DNA from: JBCCFW01 sp039029535
GTDB taxonomy: Bacteria > Acidobacteriota > JBCCFW01
Reading direction: 5' to 3'
Length of the DNA: 5,824 nt
Assembly (NCBI GenBank): GCA_039029535.1
Contig: JBCCFW010000278.1
Coordinates: 1-5,824, forward strand
Part shown: piece after piece, positions 1 through 5,824 of the stretch
Numbering within the stretch: the stretch's first letter is position 1
Layout: each line of letters begins with the position of its first letter
Notes under the pieces: generated by a model
Seen by the model: only the letters and a program-made list of their open reading frames with translations
Told to the model about the DNA's origin: nothing
Database searches by the model: none
Translations under genes and position numbers: made by a program

Positions 1-1465
1 CGCCGGGAGGATCGAAGGAGAAGGTCAGGCTGGGCCTCGTCCAGTGGTCGGTCTCTCCGTCGAGGTTGAGGAGGGCCAGCTCGAAGGCACCCAGGTAACG
101 GTCCTCGCCCGGCACGCGTTCGCCTTCGATGAGGCCGATCACGCCAGCCTCGTCTCGCGAGCTTGTTCGAACTGAGGTCCGGGTGAAGTAGATGCGGCCT
201 TCGGGCACGGGTCCGCCGTCTTCGACGGCCGGGTGGACCAGGTGATCGAAGGGGTGGTCGCCCGCATCGAACGAAGGTCCGAGGAGCTCCACGCCGCCGT
301 CGAGGTAGCGCGGCCGGAGTGCGAGCTCGCCCATGTCGATCTCGATGCCGGAGTGGAGCGCGATGTCGAAGGGGGGCAGGTCCAGCTCCTGGAATCTCCA
401 GCCGGTGCCCACCGACAGGTCGACGCGGGCTTGATAATCGGAGGCTGGCGTTCCCCAGTCGGAGGCCACGATGTTGGGCAGCTCGAAGCTGCCGTCAGCC
501 GTGAACGAGCTCCACCGCTGGTTGCCGTCGGGACCGTCCTCGAGACGGAGCTCGGACGTGTCGAGGAGGAAGTGCTCGGTTTCACCGACGATGTCGAGTC
601 GCCCGACCACTCGTGAGAGACCCGAAGGGTCGTCGGGGCCACCGCCGGAGCAGCCTCCGTCACGACACGTGGTCGGCAGCTCGATGAGCTCGGGCCACTC
701 GACGACCTCGTCACAGGAGACGTCGAAGCTCGCACTCCGGAGGACGGTCAGCGTGTCGAGCTCCCTGTCGCTGCCCACCCGTGCTTCGACCGAGATCGAG
801 TGATGTCGATCTCCCAGCACCGGGAGCTCGAACAGGCTGCGTCCGACGACGTTTCCGCTGCTCGTCAGCCTGCCGGAGGTCATGGCTTCGACCTCACTCC
901 AGTCGACCCTGGCCGGGTTGCCGTCTCGATCGATGAAGCGAATTCGGACGAGGCCCAGGCAGGCCTCGAAGTCCAGGTCCACCGGGTCCGCCGGGAGTTG
1001 GAGGACCGGCTCGGACTCCAGTGGCGGGAGATGCACTTGCGCATTTCCCGGGTCGACCGTGACCCACACCTCATGACGGATCCCAGTCGGGCTGGACTCG
1101 ACCGGCAACTGGTAAGGGACTGGAAGCCAGACCTCGTCGTCACCCAGCCCCAGCCGGGTCCTCGTCGGGCTGGCGGGGGTCATTGCGAACGACTCGAGCG
1201 TGAGTCCCTTGGAGCCGATCGTGTCGGCCTGCAGGAAGGCGAGGATCTCCGGGTTCGTGTTGGTCAGCCTCACCTCGCCTCGAATCCAGTTCGGGTTGCT
1301 GACGACCTGAGCCTCCGCCAAGGGCGGACTGGTGAAGCTCAGGAGGAGTGAGGAGAGGAGGACTGCGAGAGTCAGCGTTGCGGACGGGCGTGGTGTTTTC
1401 GAGCGATCGGAGCGATGGCGAGACCGCCCCGGTGCGGGCAGTCGAGAGTCGTTGTAGGTGGGCAT
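1..1465 (-). CDS. Secreted, probably beta-rich protein of unknown function (3' end outside window)
   Basis: I do not recognise this gene. An ATG at 1465 opens 488 codons that stay open to the left edge, so the C-terminus is missing. The start is supported by GGGAG eight bases upstream. Residues 1-29 are a long Arg/Ser/Pro-rich basic segment, about 30-44 are hydrophobic (LTLAVLLSSLLL), and SPPLAEA at 46-52 followed by Gln53 looks like a signal peptidase I site, so export is likely. The mature part is rich in alternating Val/Leu/Ile, Asp and Pro, as in beta-sandwich proteins. It has no membrane segment and no recognisable catalytic motif. A Cys/Gly-rich linker (CRDGGCSGGG, 267-276) separates two halves that both open with a Gly-x-Val/Leu-x-Leu/Ile strand (near 63 and 288), which hints at two related modules. 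Other Cys are at 169 and 251. It could be a surface adhesin or an envelope structural protein. The reading frame is confident; the function is unknown. Confidence 0.85.
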   Translation of the reverse strand, partial: MPTYNDSRLPAPGRSRHRSDRSKTPRPSATLTLAVLLSSLLLSFTSPPLAEAQVVSNPNWIRGEVRLTNTNPEILAFLQADTIGSKGLTLESFAMTPASPTRTRLGLGDDEVWLPVPYQLPVESSPTGIRHEVWVTVDPGNAQVHLPPLESEPVLQLPADPVDLDFEACLGLVRIRFIDRDGNPARVDWSEVEAMTSGRLTSSGNVVGRSLFELPVLGDRHHSISVEARVGSDRELDTLTVLRSASFDVSCDEVVEWPELIELPTTCRDGGCSGGGPDDPSGLSRVVGRLDIVGETEHFLLDTSELRLEDGPDGNQRWSSFTADGSFELPNIVASDWGTPASDYQARVDLSVGTGWRFQELDLPPFDIALHSGIEIDMGELALRPRYLDGGVELLGPSFDAGDHPFDHLVHPAVEDGGPVPEGRIYFTRTSVRTSSRDEAGVIGLIEGERVPGEDRYLGAFELALLNLDGETDHWTRPSLTFSFDPPG

Positions 1466-1473
1466 GAGACGTG

Positions 1474-1478
1474 CTCCC
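1474..1478 (-). promoter_or_regulatory. Ribosome binding site of the secreted-protein gene
   Basis: On the minus strand GGGAG lies 8 bases before the ATG at 1465. It decides the start, because the same frame is open further upstream (a GTG at 1501 is also in frame) but has no comparable site seen before it, and the ATG directly precedes a plausible signal peptide. Confidence 0.6.
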
Positions 1479-1531
1479 GGAGGGTCGGGAATGGCAAGCA
1501 CGAGAGACCCCCGAACGGAGCAACTGTCGAC

Positions 1532-1575
1532 TGAACGAATGCTGACGACCGAGCCCGTGAACGACTGCTGACGAC
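1532..1575. repeat. Pair of 18-bp direct repeats, 26-bp period
   Basis: On the plus strand TGAACGAATGCTGACGAC (1532-1549) recurs as TGAACGACTGCTGACGAC (1558-1575), with 17 of 18 positions identical and 8 unrelated bases between. The pair lies in the 167-base gap between the second paralog gene and the secreted-protein gene, roughly 65-110 bases before the latter's ATG. A period near 2.5 helical turns and the upstream position would suit a tandem regulator-binding site, but no -35/-10 pair could be identified, so the role is inferred only. No intrinsic terminator (stem plus T-run) is visible in this gap. Confidence 0.55.
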
Positions 1576-1632
1576 ACCTCCGAGTCCAAGACGGCAGGCT
1601 CCGCGGTCCGGTTTGGTGGACGCGAGCTGAGG

Positions 1633-2931
1633 CTAGCCGTCCAGGGCCGCGTCGAGAGCGAACGAACGTCCACCATCCCATGCCGGCGGACCGAGCCACG
1701 TCAGGGTGAGGGCGCCATCGGGAGAGAGCTCTCGCCGCCATCGCCAGCGGGGGTTCGGTCCAGTCACCTCATCGGTGATCCGTGCTGAGAGCCGTTGGGC
1801 GTCGGCCTTGGCTCGGAGGACCTGACGAGTCATCTCGAGATCGAGCTGCACTCGACGCAGGTGACGAAGGGGACGGTTGACGTCCGGCGCCATGTTGTTC
1901 GTGATCGGATTCCAGCCCGGGGCCGGGTCGGACGGGACGGCGTCGGAAGCGAGGGCACCGAGCTCGGGTGGCGTGCGCCGTCCCCACTCGATGGCGCTTC
2001 GGTACACGTCGAACGTGTCGGCCAAGGAGGAGCGGGCGACGGGCTGGGCGAGCCATTCGATCCAGGCCGACGGGCCGCCGCAACCGGCGAAGGGGTCGAA
2101 GCCATGTTCGATGAACACCCGGTGCCCGTTGATCTCCCCGAGGGGAACGAGGCTGCCGGCCTCCGTGAACGGGAACTCGCGGAGTCGCTCTTGCCAGGCC
2201 GCCGTCTCCTCGTTGAGTTCGAGCTTGCGGAGAGCGATCAGGCAGGTCTGCATCTCGATCAGGGCGTAGCGCTTGGGCAGCCCGTGGGGCGACCGGGCAA
2301 GCTCGCTCGCCAGGGTCCAGGCAGCGTCGAGCTCGGCTCGGGCGCAGGCATGGCGACCGGCTCGCTCGTCGGCGAGGGCCGCGGCCACCAACATCGTGCT
2401 CAATCGCAGGTGACCGCTCAGCTCGACGTAGCGAATGTACGACGTGTCGTCGGGATCCAGGGCCCAGCGAGGCGGGGGTGAAGAGCCGACGTGCTCGACG
2501 AGAGCATCGAGCTGACCTCGTCGATCGCGCAGGAAGAACGAGAGGTCTTCCGGGACTTCTCCGACGGTGAGGTTCTCCGCGCCGAGCTCGGCCGGGAGCC
2601 AGGTCCGGAGAGCGGTCTCGAGGGGCCACCGCCGCCCGCGTCTCGAACGAGTCCAGTCCCTCGTTGCTCGGCTGGGGACGAGGTCGATCTCCAGCGCATC
2701 GGCCAGGCGCTCGAGACGGAGAGCCGACGCGTTGGTCTCGCTGCGAGCGTGGAGTCGTCGATAGTCGTCACGAGTGCCGACGTGGCGGCTCAGCTCGGTG
2801 TCGGCTCGGGCGAGCTTCCACTTGGCAGCCGCCCCGGCGAGGAGCCAGGCGGCCAGGGGGAGAGTCACCAAGAGCAGGCGCGCCCGGGTGAATCGGCGAG
2901 CGAGACGACGAATAGACCGCTTGAGGGACAT
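1633..2931 (-). CDS. Membrane-anchored protein of unknown family, paralog of the upstream gene
   Basis: The protein has 432 residues; I do not recognise its family. Residues 1-18 are strongly basic, and about 19-36 form a single hydrophobic segment (LLLVTLPLAAWLLAGAAA). The basic N-terminus predicts that it stays in the cytoplasm, with the rest in the periplasm or cell surface. The region from 40 to about 255 is Ala/Leu/Arg/Glu-rich and probably helical. Conserved blocks shared with the gene at 3042-4328 are NxSALRLExLA (67-77), VGExP (123-127), VEHV (145-148), LxGHLxL (171-177), WNP (340-342), RxQLDLxxxRxVLxA (360-374) and the tail WxWRxEL...TLTWxGP (397-415). Two Cys (196 and 230) and a CGG at 284-286 are not shared. 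The start is the only ATG after an in-frame stop at 2980-2982; its ribosome site (GAAGAG, 7 bases away) is weak. It uses CGA, GCT, TCT and ATT codons more freely than the hydratase gene. The gene follows its paralog by 110 bases. Confidence 0.85.
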   Translation of the reverse strand: MSLKRSIRRLARRFTRARLLLVTLPLAAWLLAGAAAKWKLARADTELSRHVGTRDDYRRLHARSETNASALRLERLADALEIDLVPSRATRDWTRSRRGRRWPLETALRTWLPAELGAENLTVGEVPEDLSFFLRDRRGQLDALVEHVGSSPPPRWALDPDDTSYIRYVELSGHLRLSTMLVAAALADERAGRHACARAELDAAWTLASELARSPHGLPKRYALIEMQTCLIALRKLELNEETAAWQERLREFPFTEAGSLVPLGEINGHRVFIEHGFDPFAGCGGPSAWIEWLAQPVARSSLADTFDVYRSAIEWGRRTPPELGALASDAVPSDPAPGWNPITNNMAPDVNRPLRHLRRVQLDLEMTRQVLRAKADAQRLSARITDEVTGPNPRWRWRRELSPDGALTLTWLGPPAWDGGRSFALDAALDG

Positions 2932-2958
2932 CGCGGTGCTCTTCGGTGCGTCGGCGTC

Positions 2959-2981
2959 GAGCGGAGACGGACACCCCGCTC
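2959..2981 (-). other. Hairpin between the two paralog genes
   Basis: On the minus strand GAGCGGGG, loop TGTCCGT, CTCCGCTC can form an 8-bp stem with one G-U pair. It lies in the 110-base gap after the first paralog's stop and about 28 bases before the second's ATG. No T-run follows it, so it is not a standard intrinsic terminator; it may be an mRNA stability or processing element, or chance in GC-rich DNA. Confidence 0.35.
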
Positions 2982-3041
2982 AGAGCATGTCAGGCGGTGG
3001 TGACGAGGCCACTCACTCGTGCAGGAATGTCCCCTTCCGGC

Positions 3042-4328
3042 TCAGCGCGTGCTCAGGCTCATCGGGAGAACGGTCGAGGTCGCGGGCTCCCACGGCTCCG
3101 GCCCCTCCCAGGTCAGCGTGAAGCTGCCGTCCTCGTGGAGCTCTTCGCGCCAGCTCCACTCTTCGCAGTCCGCCGGCATGAGGTCGACCACTGGACGACT
3201 GCCGCTGGCGGCACGCTCGCGGGCGTCGAGCACCCGTCGGCTGAGGGCGAGGTCGAGCTGGATGCGGTGCATCCGTCGCACGGCGTTCTCCAGGTTGGGG
3301 ACGACCATGCCGACCACCGGATTCCAGCTCGTCTCCGCCGGCACCATGGCCTCGCTCGACCAGCGACCGAAGACGACGTCGCAGTTGTCGGCCGTCCGGG
3401 CCTCGTCGATGAGATGGTGATGAACGTCCATGGCGACGGCTGCACCGTGCTGGATGACCGGCTGGATGAGAGTCAGCTGCCACCGCGGCATGTCGGCGTT
3501 GGGGGAGAAGGGGTTGAACTGCTCGCGGAGCAGCAAGCGGAGGTGATGAGCCTCGCCGGTGAAGGCGCGACCGGGATCGGCCTCGTAGGGAACCTGGTTC
3601 AGTCGTTCTCGCCAGGCGACGGGGTCCACGTCGAGACGGTTGAGCGTCGCCAGCTCCAGCCGGATCCCGGCGAGAGCGATGAGATGGGAGATGAGAGCCG
3701 GTCGCGTCTCGGCAAGATGAAGCGACAGCTTCCACGCCGTGAGCAGCTCGCGCTCGGCACGCTCGACCTCGCCGTCTCGTTGGTCGACCAGCGCAGCAAC
3801 GAGCAGCACGCGGGTCAGGTTCAGGTGGCCGAGGAGGTTCGGAATCGGTGCGGCGTAGTCGTCGGTCTGACGCTCCCACTCGGGCAGGGGCTGGGTGGCG
3901 ACGTGCTCGACGATGGCGTCGATCGTCGGTCGGTGCTCGGTGAGGAAGGCCGTCACCTCTGATGGTGGCTCTCCCACCGACCGCGTCCCGCTCGCCAGCT
4001 CGGCGCTGAGCCAGTCGCCGAGGCCCTTCCGGACGGCGTGACGGTTCGCGTTGGGGCGCTCACCCGGGCGCGACTTCGGAACGATGTCGAGGCCGAGCTC
4101 CGCCGCGAGGGTCTCCAGGCGAAGAGCGCTCTCGTTCGCGTCCTGGTTCGGCAGCGCGGCGAGGTAGTCGTCGAAGCTACCGATGGCCTGATCGAGCTTG
4201 GCGTCGGCGTTCTCGAGCTGACCGCTCGCCCGACCGCGCGCGAAGACCCAGACCGCCAGCGTCAGCAGCAGCAGGACCCCGAGCGTGATGAACAGCTTGG
4301 GAAAGAAGCCGGATTTCTTCTCGCTCAC
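3042..4328 (-). CDS. Membrane-anchored protein of unknown family, first of two tandem paralogs
   Basis: The protein has 428 residues; I do not recognise its family. It begins with GTG, supported by a strong GGAGG seven bases upstream. A short basic N-terminus (EKK, 3-5) precedes one hydrophobic segment at about 12-30 (LFITLGVLLLLTLAVWVFA), then RGR. An uncleaved anchor with most of the protein outside the cytoplasm is the simplest reading. Residues 35-245 are charged and probably helical; 170-235 resembles a run of paired helices, but I cannot assign TPR or another named repeat. The blocks shared with the gene at 1633-2931 include NxSALRLExLA (65-75), VGExP (118-122), VEHV (140-143), LxGHLxL (166-172), WNP (335-337), RxQLDLxxxRxVLxA (355-369) and the tail WxWRxEL...TLTWxGP (391-410). 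A His cluster (HHH, 303-305) is unique to this copy. No catalytic motif is seen. It starts 60 bases after the hydratase stop, so it could be co-transcribed with that gene. Confidence 0.88.
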   Translation of the reverse strand: MSEKKSGFFPKLFITLGVLLLLTLAVWVFARGRASGQLENADAKLDQAIGSFDDYLAALPNQDANESALRLETLAAELGLDIVPKSRPGERPNANRHAVRKGLGDWLSAELASGTRSVGEPPSEVTAFLTEHRPTIDAIVEHVATQPLPEWERQTDDYAAPIPNLLGHLNLTRVLLVAALVDQRDGEVERAERELLTAWKLSLHLAETRPALISHLIALAGIRLELATLNRLDVDPVAWRERLNQVPYEADPGRAFTGEAHHLRLLLREQFNPFSPNADMPRWQLTLIQPVIQHGAAVAMDVHHHLIDEARTADNCDVVFGRWSSEAMVPAETSWNPVVGMVVPNLENAVRRMHRIQLDLALSRRVLDARERAASGSRPVVDLMPADCEEWSWREELHEDGSFTLTWEGPEPWEPATSTVLPMSLSTR

Positions 4329-4335
4329 GTCACTC

Positions 4336-4340
4336 CCTCC
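4336..4340 (-). promoter_or_regulatory. Ribosome binding site supporting a GTG start
   Basis: On the minus strand GGAGG precedes the GTG at 4328 by 7 bases. It supports this non-ATG start. It directly abuts the 3' arm of the hairpin at 4341-4362. Confidence 0.7.
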
Positions 4341-4362
4341 GCCGCGGTCCGGGGACCGCGGC
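4341..4362 (-). other. 10-bp GC-rich hairpin touching a Shine-Dalgarno
   Basis: GCCGCGGTCC, then GG, then GGACCGCGGC is a perfect inverted repeat (about a 9-bp stem with a 4-base loop once sterically relaxed). On the transcript it lies between the hydratase stop at 4389 and the GTG at 4328, and its last base is next to the GGAGG ribosome site. No T-run follows, so a classical Rho-independent terminator is unlikely. It could protect the mRNA 3' end, tune entry of ribosomes, or pause RNA polymerase. The stem is seen directly; the function is inferred. Confidence 0.6.
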
Positions 4363-4388
4363 CACGTGAACGCGCCGCGAAGCTCAGC

Positions 4389-5792
4389 TCACTCGTGCGT
4401 GAACTCGGCCTTCGCGCGCGCGCCCTTGGTCAGGAAGGTCTCCATGCCGACGTGCATGTCCTTGGTCTCGACGCACTCGCCGAAGAGACGGCTCTCGAGG
4501 TCGAGGCCGGCGGCGAGCTCGCCCCGCGCACCGTCGAGGATGGCGCGCTGGAGGATCTCGTCGATCTTCTTGCTGAGGTGACCGATGTCGAGCTCGGGCA
4601 TGGACTCGGGCACGTCCATGGGGCCGGTCTGGATCCGCGTGATCTCGACGCCGGCCTCGCCGGTGGCGATGGCGGCGGCGCGATCGACGAGCTGGTCGGC
4701 GTCGACCTGCTCGCTGATGAGACCCATCTCCTGCGCGTCGTCGCCGCTGAAGGGACGACCGGTCCGCAGCAGGGGCCAGGCCTTCTCGAGACCGACGATG
4801 CGCGGCAACCGCTGCGTGCCGCCGGCGCCCGGGATGATCCCGAGGTTGGGCTCGGGCTGACCCGCGAGGATCTTCAGGCCCTTGCGCGCGATGCGGTGAT
4901 GACAGGCCATCGCGAGCTCGTTGCCGCCGCCGAACGCCAGGCCGTTGTAGGCGGCCACGACGGTCTTGCTGCAACCCTCGATGCGGTCGAGCACGCGGTG
5001 GAAGAGACGGCTGTTCTCGTAACCCTCGTCGGCGGTCTTCAGCCGGCTGAGCATCCCGATGTCGGCGCCGGACACGAAGGCCTTCACGCCGAAGCCGGTG
5101 ATGACGATGCCCTTGACCGCGTCGTCGGCCTCGGCCGCGCCGATGGCCTCCTCGAGCTGACTGAAGACGGTTTCGTTGAGCGCGTTGAGCACGCCCGGGC
5201 GGCGGATGGTGATGACCCGCGCCGCGCCGACGTCACGGGAGAGCACGACGGGGACGGTCCACGACTCGTCGCTGGCCGCCTGCTTCTTCAAGCACTCGGG
5301 AACGACGAAGCCGGGGAAGCGCTCGGCGAAGCCCTCGACGCGCTGAAGCGCCGTGCCGACGCCGAGCTCGTTCATCATGGTGAAGGGCGGGTTGATGACG
5401 AGAGACGTGCTCACCGCCATCTCGAGGTCGGCGACGTTGGAGAGACCCGCGTCGAGGATCTCAGTGACCAGGCCGAGGTAGGCGCCGGTGAGGAGGTCGC
5501 CGATCTCCTTGGCCTTGGCGTCGTCGATCTCGATCTTCTCGCCACGACCGGGGACGTCCCAGGCCGTGCCCTCCTCGACGGCCTTGTCGAGGCTCTCCGG
5601 GCAATGGAACCAGGAGTTGATCTTCTCGGTGTAGTGGCCGAGACCCACGCGAGTGATGGGGTTGCCGCCGGTGAGGTTCATGGCGGTGAAGGGACCGACG
5701 CCCTGACCGAGCACCTTCCGCGCGACCGTGTCGATCTCCTTGCTCGTGTGGGTCTCGGCCACTACACCGAGAAGATCAACTCCTGGTTCCAT
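4389..5792 (-). CDS. 3-hydroxyacyl-CoA dehydrogenase / enoyl-CoA hydratase fusion, 5' part missing
   Basis: This is a cytoplasmic bifunctional fatty-acid beta-oxidation enzyme. It hydrates trans-2-enoyl-CoA and, in the intact protein, oxidises the 3-hydroxyacyl-CoA with NAD. Residues 16-170 match the dehydrogenase C-terminal helical region, with GVGPF (31-35), GNPIT (43-47) and ILDAGLSNVADLEMA (112-126). Residues about 178-375 are a crotonase domain: ITIRRPGVLNALN (194-206), the oxyanion-hole stretch AFVSGADIG (238-246), GGGNELAM with Glu292, and GQPEP with Glu314 followed by IPGAGGTQRL. Both glutamates align with the catalytic pair of rat mitochondrial hydratase. Dehydrogenase before hydratase is the order of Bacillus FadN and archaeal fusions, opposite to E. 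coli FadB. The NAD-binding Rossmann domain is absent. Residues 1-15 come from an inverted copy of codons 49-73 (see the repeats), so the ATG at 5792 is not a believable start. Reliable sequence begins near 5747, and the frame stays open to the window edge. Codons are strongly G/C-ending. Confidence 0.9.
   Translation of the reverse strand: MEPGVDLLGVVAETHTSKEIDTVARKVLGQGVGPFTAMNLTGGNPITRVGLGHYTEKINSWFHCPESLDKAVEEGTAWDVPGRGEKIEIDDAKAKEIGDLLTGAYLGLVTEILDAGLSNVADLEMAVSTSLVINPPFTMMNELGVGTALQRVEGFAERFPGFVVPECLKKQAASDESWTVPVVLSRDVGAARVITIRRPGVLNALNETVFSQLEEAIGAAEADDAVKGIVITGFGVKAFVSGADIGMLSRLKTADEGYENSRLFHRVLDRIEGCSKTVVAAYNGLAFGGGNELAMACHHRIARKGLKILAGQPEPNLGIIPGAGGTQRLPRIVGLEKAWPLLRTGRPFSGDDAQEMGLISEQVDADQLVDRAAAIATGEAGVEITRIQTGPMDVPESMPELDIGHLSKKIDEILQRAILDGARGELAAGLDLESRLFGECVETKDMHVGMETFLTKGARAKAEFTHE
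5572..5648 (+). repeat. Inner arm of 77-bp perfect inverted repeat
   Basis: This stretch is identical to the reverse complement of 5748-5824 over all 77 bases. It lies inside the dehydrogenase/hydratase gene and encodes residues 49-73 in the correct frame (for example HYTEKINSWF), continuous with family-like sequence on both sides, so it is the genuine copy. Confidence 0.9.
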
Positions 5793-5824
5793 TGCCCGGA
5801 GAGCCTCGACAAGGCCGTCGAGGA
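5748..5824 (-). repeat. Outer arm of 77-bp perfect inverted repeat, at window edge
   Basis: This is the inverted copy of 5572-5648, 99 bases away and reaching the last base, so its full length is unknown. On the plus strand it spells the same dehydrogenase piece (GHYTEKINSW and onward). On the minus strand it supplies residues 1-15 of the apparent ORF (MEPGVDLLGVVAETH), which match nothing expected at this place in the family. Past the inner end a single mismatch is followed by four more matching bases, so the junction is uncertain by about 5 bases. A fold-back sequencing or assembly chimera is the likeliest origin. Confidence 0.9.

Noticed and set aside
233..1351. Chain of plus-strand open frames (233-616, 471-803, 800-1351)
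   Set aside because: They are antisense to the uninterrupted 488-codon minus-strand gene and lack domains or ribosome sites.
1140..1676. 178-codon minus-strand open frame
   Set aside because: It is in a different frame from the secreted-protein gene, overlaps the end of the second paralog, and is Ser/Arg/Pro-rich with no domain, as expected for a shadow frame. The frame starting at 1465 has a ribosome site and signal peptide.
1769..2629. 286-codon minus-strand frame
   Set aside because: It is nested inside the second paralog; its Arg/Pro/Ser-dominated composition is typical of a shifted frame in GC-rich coding DNA.
3013..3879. 288-codon minus-strand frame ending in TFLHE
   Set aside because: It is nested in the paralog gene in another frame and is Arg/Pro/Ser-rich. 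Its ending resembles the hydratase ending (EFTHE), but this is a short chance match.
2946..3962. 338-codon open frame on the plus strand
   Set aside because: It is antisense to the paralog gene at 3042-4328, has no recognisable domain, and the minus-strand frame has a good ribosome site, a membrane segment and a paralog.
4341..4362. Rho-independent terminator after the hydratase gene
   Set aside because: The stem is strong but is followed by GGAGGGAGTGAC, with no T-run, and it touches the next gene's ribosome site.
4384..4974. 196-codon minus-strand frame overlapping the hydratase domain
   Set aside because: It is an Arg-rich out-of-frame shadow; the true frame carries the full crotonase motifs.
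1..5824. Defence system, mobile element, CRISPR array or tRNA
   Set aside because: No transposase, integrase, nuclease, toxin, regularly spaced repeats or cloverleaf were seen on either strand; the 77-bp inverted repeat is internal gene sequence, not an insertion-sequence end.

Overview
The window is a GC-rich bacterial fragment in which every supported gene lies on the minus strand, so transcription runs from high to low coordinates. There is no stretch over 300 bases without a gene; the three gaps are 60, 110 and 167 bases. No RNA gene, CRISPR array, insertion sequence, integrase, phage or defence gene is visible. The taxon cannot be fixed from this sequence. High GC, a 3HCDH-then-ECH beta-oxidation fusion and long secreted and membrane-anchored proteins of unknown family would suit a Myxococcota, Desulfobacterota, Acidobacteriota or similar genome, but this is a weak inference.

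Layout from right to left, in the direction of transcription. (1) 5792-4389 is the 3' part of a bifunctional 3-hydroxyacyl-CoA dehydrogenase / enoyl-CoA hydratase gene. It keeps the dehydrogenase C-terminal helical region and a complete hydratase domain with both catalytic glutamates. (2) 4328-3042 and (3) 2931-1633 are tandem paralogs of a family I do not recognise. Each is about 430 residues, with one N-terminal membrane anchor, a helical middle and a conserved Trp-rich C-terminal tail. (4) 1465-1 is a secreted, probably beta-rich protein with a signal peptide. It runs off the left edge and is easily missed because it has no stop codon inside the window. Overlapping open frames on the plus strand across 1-4300 are antisense shadows.

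The most notable structural signal is at the right edge. Bases 5572-5648 recur as a perfect 77-base inverted copy at 5748-5824, separated by 99 bases. The inner copy reads as sensible dehydrogenase sequence. The outer copy is the same coding sequence turned round, so the first 15 residues of the apparent hydratase ORF are antisense translation. This looks like a fold-back (chimeric) contig end rather than biology, although a true inverted duplication cannot be excluded.

Smaller signals are a 10-bp GC-rich hairpin touching the Shine-Dalgarno of the first paralog, a near-perfect 18-bp direct repeat (26-bp period) upstream of the secreted-protein gene, and a hairpin between the two paralogs. The beta-oxidation gene is probably functionally unrelated to the other three. 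The tandem paralogs and the secreted protein may form a cell-envelope locus of unknown role; nothing in the sequence shows that they work together.
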